Source: an uncultured Acidimicrobiaceae bacterium
Lineage (GTDB): Bacteria > Actinomycetota > Acidimicrobiia > Acidimicrobiales > Ilumatobacteraceae
DNA length: 14,831 nucleotides
Direction: 5' to 3'
NCBI GenBank assembly: GCA_903919215.1
Contig: CAIXHI010000381.1
Span: 1-14,831, forward strand
In this document: positions 7,008 to 13,364 of the stretch, one piece after another
How positions within the stretch are numbered: the first letter of the stretch is position 1
How the letters are laid out: each line of letters opens with the position of its first letter
Program-made: the position numbers and the translations under genes
The notes under the pieces: model-generated
The model's database searches: none
What the model was told of the DNA's origin: nothing
What the model saw: the letters and a program-made list of their open reading frames with translations, nothing else

Positions 7008-8012
7008 GTGGAACTCGGTGAAACTCTCCCCGCGCGTTGGTACAACGATCCGGACATCTGGCAGCGCGAGCGCTGGCCGATCTTCGGCAGCAATTGGGTG
7101 CATGTCGCCTACGACCACCAACTGCGCAACGTCGGCGACTACGTCACCGAAAACCTGGCCGGCTGGCCAATCTTCATCCGTCGGATCGAAGATGGTTCTT
7201 TGCGCGCCTTCTACAACCTTTGCCCGCACCGCGCCGGCCCAATCGTGTTCGAGGGCGAGGGTTGCTCGAAGAACGTGGTGTGCAAGTACCACGGTTGGGC
7301 GTTCAACGCCGATGGCAAACTGCTGAGCGCTCGCGACTTCGGCGCCGACGTACCGCCGAACATGGACCTCACCGGAATCCAGGTGCATTCGTTTCGCGGA
7401 ATGGTGTGGGTGTGTCTCAACCCCACGATCCCGCCGTTGATGGAATGGCTGGGCGAGTTCCCGGCTGAACTCGCCGACGTGCCGCTGGAGACGTACCGCT
7501 TCCACAGCAAGAGCGTGCGCCACGTGGCGTGCAACTGGAAGACCTACGGCGACAACTTCCTCGAGGGCTACCACCTGCCCACCACGCACCCGGCTATGAG
7601 CCGCGACGCGGACGCATTGAACTACCGAGTCATCTACAAGGGTGACGACCGCTGGAACATCCACCAGATGCCGCCGCGTGACGGCAGCACGTTCGGCACG
7701 TTCGGTTACTTCTGGCCCACGTACGCGTTCGACATCTTCCCCCAGGGGTTCGCCGTCGAGCGCTGGTTGCCGCGCGGTCATACGCACAGCGATCTGATCT
7801 TCGAGTACTTCTTCCACGACGATGCCGAGGGCATCGAGGAGATCGTGAAGTTCAGCGAAGAGGTGGCCGACGAGGATGCACGTATGTGCGAGCACGTGCA
7901 ACGCAACCTCGATGCGGGCAACTACAACACCGGTGTGCTCAGCCCGAAGTGGGAGTACCCGCTATCGGTGTTTCACACCATGATTCGCGAAGCTGTCGGC
8001 CCCGTCACCTGA
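7008..8012 (+). CDS. Rieske [2Fe-2S] non-heme iron oxygenase, alpha subunit
   Basis: The 334-aa protein is the terminal oxygenase component of a Rieske-type mono- or dioxygenase. It would use electrons from a separate reductase to activate O2. The Rieske cluster ligands are Cys72 and His74 (CPHRAG) and Cys92 and His95 (CKYHGW). The catalytic domain has NWKTYGDNFLEGYHLPTTHP (176-195), with His189 and His194 as iron ligands and Asp182 as the likely bridging residue. A candidate third ligand is Asp290 in EDARMCEHVQ. The CExVQ pattern is shared with choline, glycine-betaine and carnitine monooxygenases, so a quaternary amine or similar small substrate is one possibility. Aromatic substrates cannot be excluded. 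No reductase or ferredoxin gene is adjacent. The GTG start fits the -10 box nine bases upstream. The stop ends 3 nt before the convergent tRNA-Pro. Confidence 0.92.
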   Translation: MELGETLPARWYNDPDIWQRERWPIFGSNWVHVAYDHQLRNVGDYVTENLAGWPIFIRRIEDGSLRAFYNLCPHRAGPIVFEGEGCSKNVVCKYHGWAFNADGKLLSARDFGADVPPNMDLTGIQVHSFRGMVWVCLNPTIPPLMEWLGEFPAELADVPLETYRFHSKSVRHVACNWKTYGDNFLEGYHLPTTHPAMSRDADALNYRVIYKGDDRWNIHQMPPRDGSTFGTFGYFWPTYAFDIFPQGFAVERWLPRGHTHSDLIFEYFFHDDAEGIEEIVKFSEEVADEDARMCEHVQRNLDAGNYNTGVLSPKWEYPLSVFHTMIREAVGPVT

Positions 8013-8015
8013 TTG

Positions 8016-8087
8016 TCGGGGAGAGGAGATTCGAACTCCCGACCTCCTGCTCCCAAAGCAGGAACGCTACCGCTGCGCCACTCCCCG
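8016..8087 (-). tRNA. tRNA-Pro (UGG)
   Basis: On the minus strand the acceptor strand CGGGGAG (8087-8081) pairs with CTCCCCG (8023-8017). The anticodon stem CCTGC/GCAGG encloses loop TTTGGGA, giving anticodon TGG, and the T loop is TTCGAAT. The C1-G72 first pair is typical of bacterial tRNA-Pro. The discriminator is A (8016) and the next bases are CA-A, so CCA is not encoded. The 3' end is only 3 nt from the stop of the convergent Rieske gene. Confidence 0.97.
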
Positions 8088-8092
8088 TATTT

Positions 8093-8109
8093 CAGGTAGA
8101 TGCTACCTG
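8093..8109. promoter_or_regulatory. Perfect 7-bp inverted repeat upstream of tRNA-Pro
   Basis: CAGGTAG-ATG-CTACCTG is a perfect hairpin/dyad between the flippase-like gene stop (8140) and the tRNA-Pro 5' end (8087). On the minus strand it contains TAGCAT (8105-8100), a TAnnnT -10 box placing initiation about 6 nt before the tRNA. It could also end transcripts of the upstream gene, but no T-run follows. Which role applies cannot be told. Confidence 0.4.
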
Positions 8110-8139
8110 GACTGTGCCGTGCGGAGCCGTCCGTTCCAA

Positions 8140-10548
8140 TCAGGCGATCTCGTGACGCTGCACGTAGTGCAACGCCAACCAGCACGGCAGCACCGGAAAC
8201 CAGTAGCTGATCACGCGGAACAGCACCACCACGGCCACCGCTGGAGCGGCGGCGATGCCCAGGCCGCTGAGCCCGGCCGCCAACGCGGCCTCGATCGCGC
8301 CGACCCCGCCCGGGGTGGGTGCCGCGGCCGCGATCGTCGTGGCAGTGATGTACATCGCCCCCAGCCGTGCGAACGACACGTCGTATCCGAATGCGTGCAG
8401 GCTCTCGGAGAGCATCAGGATCGAGCACACCTTGCCCAGTACTGAGCCGCCGAACAACATCAGCATCTTGCTCGGCTGTCGGGCGAGCTTCAGCAGTTCG
8501 TGCAGCAACGCGCGGAGTTGGATCCCGAGCTTGGTGAACAGCCGCTTCCCGAACGCTGTGGCCAGCAACACACCACCGGCGACGAGCGCGCCGATCACCA
8601 CCAGCAGCACCATCGTGCCGTCCGGCAGGCTGAAGGCACCGCTCTGCTCGGCGGCGCTGCCCGCCCACGCGAAGAACACGGTGGCGGTGAGCACCTGGGC
8701 CACGCCGGTCGCTGCGCTGGTGAGACCGACACTGGAAGCGGCCACCACGACATCGAGTCCGTTGCGCTGGAGATAGCGAACACGCATCGCCATGCCGCCG
8801 GCGTTGGCCGGAATGAAGCGGTTCAGGAACGACTGGGCGAACATCACCACCGTCGTGCGCACGAATCGCAGACGGATGTTCACCGCGCCCATCAATGCGA
8901 TCGCCCCGGTCGCATACGAGCCGACCATCAATGCGAGCATCGGGATGACGTAGACCAGATTGGCATCGCGCAGCGCACTCCAGATCTCGTCGAAGTCAGC
9001 GATCAGGCCGAGCAGCAGGTTGCCCATCACCAACAGGCCGACAAAGCTGATCACCTTGCGCAACGTCAGCCGATCGAGCTCCATCAGTTCGTAGTGCTCG
9101 ACTCCGGTGGCCGCTTCCAGGGCCTCGCGCAGTGCCGGCAGCAACTGCTTGTCGGCGCTCACCGCGCTGCGGGTGGAGGCCGACAACACCAGTGGTTGCA
9201 GCACGGGAAGCGCTGTGGCGAGGTGCTCAGGGGCGAAGACGTCAACTGCGGCACGCACCGTTCGCTCCGTGCCCAGGACCGCCGCCGTGGACACCAGCAA
9301 CTCGGCCACGTCGGTGGCCAGCAGTTGGTCATCGGCGGAGAGCTCGGCCCAGCGGAAGTCGAGCACGGCCACCGAGCCATCGGCGCACAGCAGGAAGTGT
9401 TCGAGTGATGCCCAGCGGTGGGCGATCCGACTGTGCTGCAGACGTGCGAGTTGGCGGAAGGCTGCGTCGACGATCTCGTCGGTGAACTGCGCCGGATCGA
9501 GTTCCGACAGTGGCACCCCGACGAGTTCGGTGGTGGCCAGGAATGCACCATCCTCGGCCAGATCGCCAACTGCGCGTACGGGGGAGGTGTTCACACCGGC
9601 ATTCGCTGCCATCAGCGTGTTGAGCGCTTCCCGTTCGACGGCCGCCTTGCGTCCGATCGGCCGGTCGTCCTCCACACCCTTCACCCGCAGCCAGCGCAGT
9701 GCGCGCCAGAACAGGTCGCTGTCACGCTCATCGCGGTCGACCACCTTGACGAACAACCGCTCGTCGGCCGTGACGGCGAGGTAACCCGGATTGTTCCGCG
9801 TACGGGTGATCGGCTCGAGGTGCTCGGCGAAGATCCCACTGGTGCGCAGACCGGCCGCCACCAACTCGGGCGACGGGTGGCGGGCGGGGCCGCCGACCAC
9901 CACCAGCACCGCTGCGCCGACGGCAATACCGAGTGCGAGGTCAGCAAGCAGACCGAGCGGCACCTCCACCGTGCTGACGATCCGGGCCGCCATCACGGCG
10001 GCGACCGCGACCTGTGCAGTCCGGCGCCACGCCAGGGTCAACGATGGGGTCGCGAACGTGACCGCCGCGGCCACTGCAGCGAGGTACGCGCCCGACGGGA
10101 ATGCCGACCCGGTGATCCATGACAACTCGCGCGACCCGCGCAACACACTCGCAGGTACTGCGTCGCGCAGAGTCCCGTTGGTGGCTGCTGCACACGCCGC
10201 GCCAGCTGCCCCGGCCGAGAGTGCGACGACCAGTTCCAGCCAGCGATCTCGCCGCACCCACACCAGGCACGCCGCGGGCGCCAACAGTGCGACAACCTGC
10301 AACACACCGACGATCGCCTGCCTCGCCGCCTGAGGGAGGTGACCGAACAACTGCACCATGTCGGCGGACACTGACCGCGTGGTTGCTGGGTCGGCGCGCG
10401 CAATGAGCACGGCGGCAGCGCACACCGTTGCGGCCGCGACGCAGCGGGCCAGATCGGCAGGGTGTCGACGCCAGTTCCTGATCAGCAGGCGCGCGCCGAA
10501 TCGGGTCAGGGCGTGTTGCGCCAGCTCGGCGGGGTTGTCGGCAACCAT
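8140..10548 (-). CDS. Large membrane protein: degenerate PAP2-like, degenerate kinase-like and MprF/AglD-type flippase domains
   Basis: The 802-aa protein has three parts. Residues 30-220 are a multi-helix membrane region resembling PAP2 lipid phosphatases, but the usual PSGH is PSGA (151-154) and the GxHxxxD motif is not recognisable. Residues about 240-480 resemble a protein-kinase/aminoglycoside-phosphotransferase fold: Lys268 in LFVKVV, Glu306 in VEREAL and Asp397 in VLDF are kept. The catalytic-loop HGDxxxxN is replaced by His377-Arg-Trp, with His384 in place of Asn, so catalysis is doubtful. Residues about 495-795 form the polytopic LPG-synthase/UPF0104 flippase-like domain with hallmark PTPGGVGAIEAAL and RVISYWFPVLP near the end. 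The flippase part suggests lipid or lipid-linked-sugar translocation; the other parts may be regulatory. ATG 10548 is supported by the TATACT box nine bases upstream. Domain identity is good; function is unknown. Confidence 0.85.
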   Translation of the reverse strand: MVADNPAELAQHALTRFGARLLIRNWRRHPADLARCVAAATVCAAAVLIARADPATTRSVSADMVQLFGHLPQAARQAIVGVLQVVALLAPAACLVWVRRDRWLELVVALSAGAAGAACAAATNGTLRDAVPASVLRGSRELSWITGSAFPSGAYLAAVAAAVTFATPSLTLAWRRTAQVAVAAVMAARIVSTVEVPLGLLADLALGIAVGAAVLVVVGGPARHPSPELVAAGLRTSGIFAEHLEPITRTRNNPGYLAVTADERLFVKVVDRDERDSDLFWRALRWLRVKGVEDDRPIGRKAAVEREALNTLMAANAGVNTSPVRAVGDLAEDGAFLATTELVGVPLSELDPAQFTDEIVDAAFRQLARLQHSRIAHRWASLEHFLLCADGSVAVLDFRWAELSADDQLLATDVAELLVSTAAVLGTERTVRAAVDVFAPEHLATALPVLQPLVLSASTRSAVSADKQLLPALREALEAATGVEHYELMELDRLTLRKVISFVGLLVMGNLLLGLIADFDEIWSALRDANLVYVIPMLALMVGSYATGAIALMGAVNIRLRFVRTTVVMFAQSFLNRFIPANAGGMAMRVRYLQRNGLDVVVAASSVGLTSAATGVAQVLTATVFFAWAGSAAEQSGAFSLPDGTMVLLVVIGALVAGGVLLATAFGKRLFTKLGIQLRALLHELLKLARQPSKMLMLFGGSVLGKVCSILMLSESLHAFGYDVSFARLGAMYITATTIAAAAPTPGGVGAIEAALAAGLSGLGIAAAPAVAVVVLFRVISYWFPVLPCWLALHYVQRHEIA

Positions 10549-10557
10549 CCTGGCCCG

Positions 10558-10563
10558 AGTATA
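10558..10563 (-). promoter_or_regulatory. -10 box for the flippase-fusion gene
   Basis: TATACT on the minus strand differs from TATAAT at one position. It is followed by nine bases (CGGGCCAGG) and the ATG at 10548, so the transcript would be leaderless or nearly so. No good -35 is found at 16-18 bp. It gives this gene its own promoter despite lying only 65 nt after the stress-protein stop. Confidence 0.55.
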
Positions 10564-10613
10564 AACAGGCGTCTGCGGTCAGCCCGGCGTCCGAGCAGCA
10601 CTGGTGCGAGCGA

Positions 10614-11501
10614 TCAGCGTGAGGGGCGGATGATGGCAACCGGGCACTGCGCGTGCTGCAGCACCGTGCGGCTGACCGAGCCCAGTAGGAGTGCGGCGAA
10701 ACCGCCGTGTCCGCGTGAGCCGACGACGACGAGGTCGGCGTCGGCAGCGGCATCGAGGATGGCCTTGGCCGGCCCCTCCTCGGTGATAATCGAGTGACAG
10801 GCAACGGCGGGGGCCACCTCGCGGGCCTTCAGGGCACTGGCTTCGAGGACGCGCATCGCGTCCAGGCGCATCTCGTCGCGTGGTTCGCTGACTGTGGTGC
10901 GCGCCCCGAGATACGGGTACACCCAGCCGTGAACCAGTACGAGTTCTGCTTCGCTGCGCAGTGCAGCCTCTGCGGCCCACAACAGTGCATCGTTGCTGGC
11001 CGGTGAGCCGTCGACGCCGACGACGATGCGGCGGATGGGTCGCTCGGCGATGCCCTGGCCGTGCACCACGACGACAGGACACTTGGCCCGGTGCGTGACC
11101 ACGGTGGCCACCGAGCCGAGCACATCGGTGAGGCGACCCGGGTGGCTGGTGGCGCCGACGACGACGAGGTCGTCGTCGTGGGAAGCGCTGACCAAAGCGT
11201 AGCCGGGAGCACCCAGGACGGTCTCGCCGGAGACCGCCACGTGGAGATCGAGCGAGCGGGCCAGATCGACCGCCGCCTGGTTGACCTGCTCTTGTTCCTT
11301 GACGATGGCGTCCATGGTGGAGCCAGCGAACGCGCCGGCCCCCACCATTCCCGCCTCAACGGTGACCGGCAGTTGTGCGCACGTCATCACATGGAGCGGA
11401 GCCCCGCGGCGGGCGGCCTCGTGGGCCGCCCACCGCAGTGCTTCGTTCGATCCATCGGTGCCGTCGGCACCGATGATCACCCGTGCATGCCGGTCGGTCA
11501 C
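10614..11501 (-). CDS. Tandem universal stress protein (UspA family)
   Basis: The 295-aa cytoplasmic protein consists of two UspA domains (about residues 5-148 and 156-295). Each starts with a nucleotide-binding strand (VIIGADGT; IVVGVDGS). The second has the full ATP-binding motif G-x2-G-x9-GS as GSRGHGGFAALLLGS (261-275). The first has Ser in place of the second Gly (GATSHPGRLTDVLGS, 116-130) but is otherwise intact. Tandem Usp proteins of this length are common in actinobacteria and are linked to hypoxia, redox and stationary-phase survival. The start is GTG 11501, only 4 nt after the stop of the multicopper oxidase gene, with GGTGA a few bases upstream, so the two are almost certainly co-transcribed and probably coupled. 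This pairing suggests a shared redox or copper stress regulon, which is inference. Confidence 0.95.
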   Translation of the reverse strand: MTDRHARVIIGADGTDGSNEALRWAAHEAARRGAPLHVMTCAQLPVTVEAGMVGAGAFAGSTMDAIVKEQEQVNQAAVDLARSLDLHVAVSGETVLGAPGYALVSASHDDDLVVVGATSHPGRLTDVLGSVATVVTHRAKCPVVVVHGQGIAERPIRRIVVGVDGSPASNDALLWAAEAALRSEAELVLVHGWVYPYLGARTTVSEPRDEMRLDAMRVLEASALKAREVAPAVACHSIITEEGPAKAILDAAADADLVVVGSRGHGGFAALLLGSVSRTVLQHAQCPVAIIRPSR

Positions 11502-11505
11502 TTGG

Positions 11506-12873
11506 TCACCGCTCGACGATGAGCGCGGTCACCATGTACTTCATGCCGGTCGGGGTCTCGGCGTGGGTGAGGATGTGGCAGTGCCACGCCCACACGCCGG
11601 GCTCCATACCCATGTAGAGCACCGTGTAGCGCTCGCCGGGGGCGACCCAGATCGTGTCGGCGGGGGTCGGCTCATCCATCGGGATGCCGTCCTTGGCGAC
11701 GATCCAACCCATCGGCTGGTGGAGGTGCATCGGGTGACCGAGCAGACCCTCGTTCATGTACGTCGCCTGCATCACTTCGCCGACACGCAGGGTGTAGGGC
11801 TCGGTGGCGGGGAAGCTCTTCCCGTTGAGGCTGAGGCCGATGACGCCAGCATCGTTCAGCACCATGTTGACCTTCTTGTCAACCTTGGTGTAGCCCTTGT
11901 CGATCAGCTTCTGCGGGATCGGCATCTCGTCGATCGTGAAGGCGCCGAACATACCGTCCGGGATCTGCTGCTCAGCATTGTGGTGCGAGTGGTAGATGCC
12001 GACGGCCGGACCCTTGGCAATCCATTCGTAGATGTGCTCGCCGCCCGGCACCGTGGGGGCCTCGGTGTACGGGTCGACGCCGTCCATCACGTTCGGCACC
12101 TGGATGCCGTGGAAGTGCAGCGACGTGGACTGCGGCAGATTGTTCTTGAGGATGATCTTCACGTGGTCACCGGACAGGACGTGAATCTCCGGAGCGGGCA
12201 CGACACCGTCGTAGGTCCAGGCCTGGACAACCTTGCCCGGCTCGACTTCCCAGTCGACGACCTTGGCCGTGATAGTGAACTCGACGTTGCGACTGCCGTC
12301 GTCGTTCGTGCTCACCTTGTCGGGTTGGCGAACGTCGCCGCCGTGACCAGCGGTGGCCGCCGGGTACTGCTGGGCGACCTTCAACATCAGGGCATCCATC
12401 TGCGAGGCCGACATCAGCTTCGGATCACCGATCGGGTGGTCGGCGCCGGGGGCGGGGGTGGCGGATGTACTGACGACCAGCGAACCGACCATGCCGGCGC
12501 CCTCATGGCCGGGCTGCGGGCAGATGACCTTGTAGGTGCCTGCGGTCTGGGCGCCGATCTCGAAGTCGGTGGTGACGCCGGAGGCGACATCGATGCTCTT
12601 GAGGCTGAGTTCGGCAACCTGGAAGTTGTGCGTGGCCGCACCCTTGTTGATGAGGCGGATCTTCGCGCCGCCCGTTGGGATGGTGATCGTGGCCGGCGTG
12701 AACGCGAAGTCGGTCATGGTGACCTCGACAGTCGGTGTGCTTGTGCCGCCGCCGCCACCTCCCGACGCGCTCCCGCCATCGTTGTTCGACACGCCGACAA
12801 TGGCCACGACAAGCGCGGCGATCGCTGCTGCGAACGCGAACCAACTAATTATTGACCGGTCGTCCTTGCTCAT
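11506..12873 (-). CDS. Membrane-anchored three-cupredoxin multicopper oxidase (plastocyanin-like domain plus two-domain laccase-type)
   Basis: The 455-aa protein has an uncleaved-looking N-terminal anchor (about residues 8-28) and a Gly/Ser-rich linker. A plastocyanin-like domain (about 47-136) follows with all type-1 copper ligands: His82, Cys118, His123 and Met128. Two further cupredoxin domains follow. The first has HFH (253-255) and HSHH (295-298) with no Cys, so no type-1 site. The second has HPMHLH (380-385) and HCHILTH (431-437) with Met444, giving a type-1 site and the ligands of a trinuclear centre shared across domains. This layout matches type-B two-domain oxidases (small laccases) rather than a classical NirK, although such proteins are often labelled nitrite reductase. 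It would oxidise copper, metals or phenolics outside the membrane. Start ATG 12873 is chosen because a CAGAAT box lies seven bases upstream and the anchor follows; ATGs at 12882 and 12897 are alternatives. Confidence 0.9.
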   Translation of the reverse strand: MSKDDRSIISWFAFAAAIAALVVAIVGVSNNDGGSASGGGGGGTSTPTVEVTMTDFAFTPATITIPTGGAKIRLINKGAATHNFQVAELSLKSIDVASGVTTDFEIGAQTAGTYKVICPQPGHEGAGMVGSLVVSTSATPAPGADHPIGDPKLMSASQMDALMLKVAQQYPAATAGHGGDVRQPDKVSTNDDGSRNVEFTITAKVVDWEVEPGKVVQAWTYDGVVPAPEIHVLSGDHVKIILKNNLPQSTSLHFHGIQVPNVMDGVDPYTEAPTVPGGEHIYEWIAKGPAVGIYHSHHNAEQQIPDGMFGAFTIDEMPIPQKLIDKGYTKVDKKVNMVLNDAGVIGLSLNGKSFPATEPYTLRVGEVMQATYMNEGLLGHPMHLHQPMGWIVAKDGIPMDEPTPADTIWVAPGERYTVLYMGMEPGVWAWHCHILTHAETPTGMKYMVTALIVER

Positions 12874-12880
12874 AGGAGCC

Positions 12881-12886
12881 ATTCTG
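12881..12886 (-). promoter_or_regulatory. Candidate -10 box for the multicopper oxidase gene
   Basis: CAGAAT on the minus strand is followed by seven bases and the ATG at 12873, suggesting a leaderless transcript. The same CAGAATG start and the same seven-base gap precede the neighbouring 84-aa gene at 13231. No clear -35 box is seen. Confidence 0.4.
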
Positions 12887-12891
12887 TCGGA

Positions 12892-12905
12892 TGACATCAA
12901 TGTCA
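12892..12905. promoter_or_regulatory. Perfect palindrome (operator candidate) at the multicopper oxidase promoter
   Basis: TGACAT-CA-ATGTCA is a perfect 6+6 inverted repeat with a two-base centre. It lies 6 to 19 bp upstream of the CAGAAT -10 box, where a bound repressor would block polymerase. The regulator is not identifiable; it does not match the TTGAT-N4-ATCAA form of FNR-type sites. Confidence 0.5.
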
Positions 12906-12958
12906 GTAGGGCATGAAGCACACCGGGGTCGGGACCAAAGTCCCCACAACACCGGGAA

Positions 12959-12975
12959 CCTGCGGAAACTGCAGG
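12959..12975 (-). terminator. Weak hairpin after the 84-aa gene
   Basis: CCTGC, seven bases and GCAGG form a 5-bp stem directly downstream of the minus-strand stop at 12977. No T-run follows. Another 5-bp hairpin, GGGAC-CAAA-GTCCC, lies at 12931-12944. Either may limit read-through into the multicopper oxidase gene. Confidence 0.25.
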
Positions 12976-12976
12976 A

Positions 12977-13231
12977 TTACTGCTTGGCGAGACGCTTGGC
13001 GGTCTTGCCGGTGGCCTCGATGTTGCGGTGGTCGAGGTCGCCCAACTCCACACCGTTGTTGAACAACACGCGGTAGCGCAGCCAGTTGAACCCGTTGGCC
13101 AGGAGCACCCGACCCTCTGAGCCGACGGGGACACCCTGCAGCTCGGTGGTGCTCTTCACTCGATCGCCGATGCGTAGGTCGAGCTGGTTGGCGTGCGGCG
13201 TGGCGAGGGCGTGCGGCTTCCAGAACGTCAT
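12977..13231 (-). CDS. Uncharacterised 84-residue protein with a small beta-barrel (SH3/KOW-like) pattern
   Basis: I do not recognise a named family. Residues 18-72 read as a compact beta fold: LRIGDRVKS, then GVPVGSEGRVLL, WLRYRVLFNNG and ELGDLDHRNIE. The alternation and turn glycines resemble SH3-like/KOW domains that bind RNA or protein. The C-terminal TGKTAKRLAKQ is basic. ATG 13231 is preferred over in-frame ATG 13240 because CAGAAT (13244-13239) lies exactly seven bases upstream. This is the same layout as at the multicopper oxidase gene, and the upstream ATG would overlap the box. The gene is divergent from the trigger factor gene, with 133 bp between. The orderly composition and shared promoter form argue that it is real. 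Confidence 0.65.
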   Translation of the reverse strand: MTFWKPHALATPHANQLDLRIGDRVKSTTELQGVPVGSEGRVLLANGFNWLRYRVLFNNGVELGDLDHRNIEATGKTAKRLAKQ

Positions 13232-13238
13232 ACCGAAC

Positions 13239-13244
13239 ATTCTG
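13239..13244 (-). promoter_or_regulatory. Candidate -10 box for the 84-aa gene
   Basis: CAGAAT on the minus strand lies seven bases before ATG 13231, suggesting a leaderless transcript. It matches the arrangement at 12881-12886. Confidence 0.4.
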
Positions 13245-13272
13245 CCTGAAACGTGGCCACGAGACGGCATTC

Positions 13273-13301
13273 GGCCCGTTGGCGGCCCGTAGATGGCCCG
13301 T
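13273..13301. repeat. Three GGCCCGT direct repeats at 11-bp spacing
   Basis: GGCCCGT occurs at 13273-13279, 13284-13290 and 13295-13301, each start exactly 11 bp apart. A degenerate fourth unit, GGCGGCT, starts at 13306, again in phase. Eleven-base direct repeats put each unit on about the same DNA face, as in sites of OmpR/PhoB-type response regulators. The array lies about 50 bp upstream of the trigger factor -10 box and 30 bp from the divergent promoter. Confidence 0.6.
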
Positions 13302-13349
13302 GTATGGCGGCTGTGCAACGTGTGTCGGAACGAAACCGGCACGCCCCGG

Positions 13350-13355
13350 TAGAGT
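13350..13355 (+). promoter_or_regulatory. -10 box for a leaderless trigger factor transcript
   Basis: TAGAGT is followed by nine bases and the GTG at 13365, so the transcript would start at the codon itself. Just upstream, ACCGG (13335-13339) and CCGGT (13346-13350) form an inverted repeat ending on the box. GGAAC at 13327-13331 recalls -35 elements of ECF sigma factors, but this match is short. Confidence 0.5.
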
Positions 13356-13364
13356 CGTCGCTCT

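Noticed and set aside
6975..7901. Minus-strand open frame of 308 codons opposite the Rieske gene
   Set aside because: The plus strand has all Rieske and iron ligands. The antisense product is a His/Val/Glu-rich shadow.
8500..9408. Plus-strand open frame of 302 codons within the flippase fusion
   Set aside because: It is Gln/His/Arg-rich antisense of a transmembrane and kinase-like region, with no recognisable domain.
11281..12855. Plus-strand open frame of 524 codons opposite the multicopper oxidase
   Set aside because: It mirrors a protein with all copper ligands in place. The composition is typical of antisense of high-GC genes.
11506..12873. Annotation as a classical copper nitrite reductase (NirK)
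   Set aside because: NirK has its type-1 Cys in the first catalytic cupredoxin domain. Here that domain has HSHH without Cys and the type-1 site is in the last domain, as in small laccases.
12892..12905. FNR/CRP-type binding site
   Set aside because: The palindrome TGACATCAATGTCA does not fit TTGAT-N4-ATCAA or TGTGA-N6-TCACA spacing.
12874..13134. 87-residue N-terminal extension of the multicopper oxidase
   Set aside because: It overlaps the 84-aa gene in another frame and would put the membrane anchor deep inside the protein. The predicted promoter lies within it.
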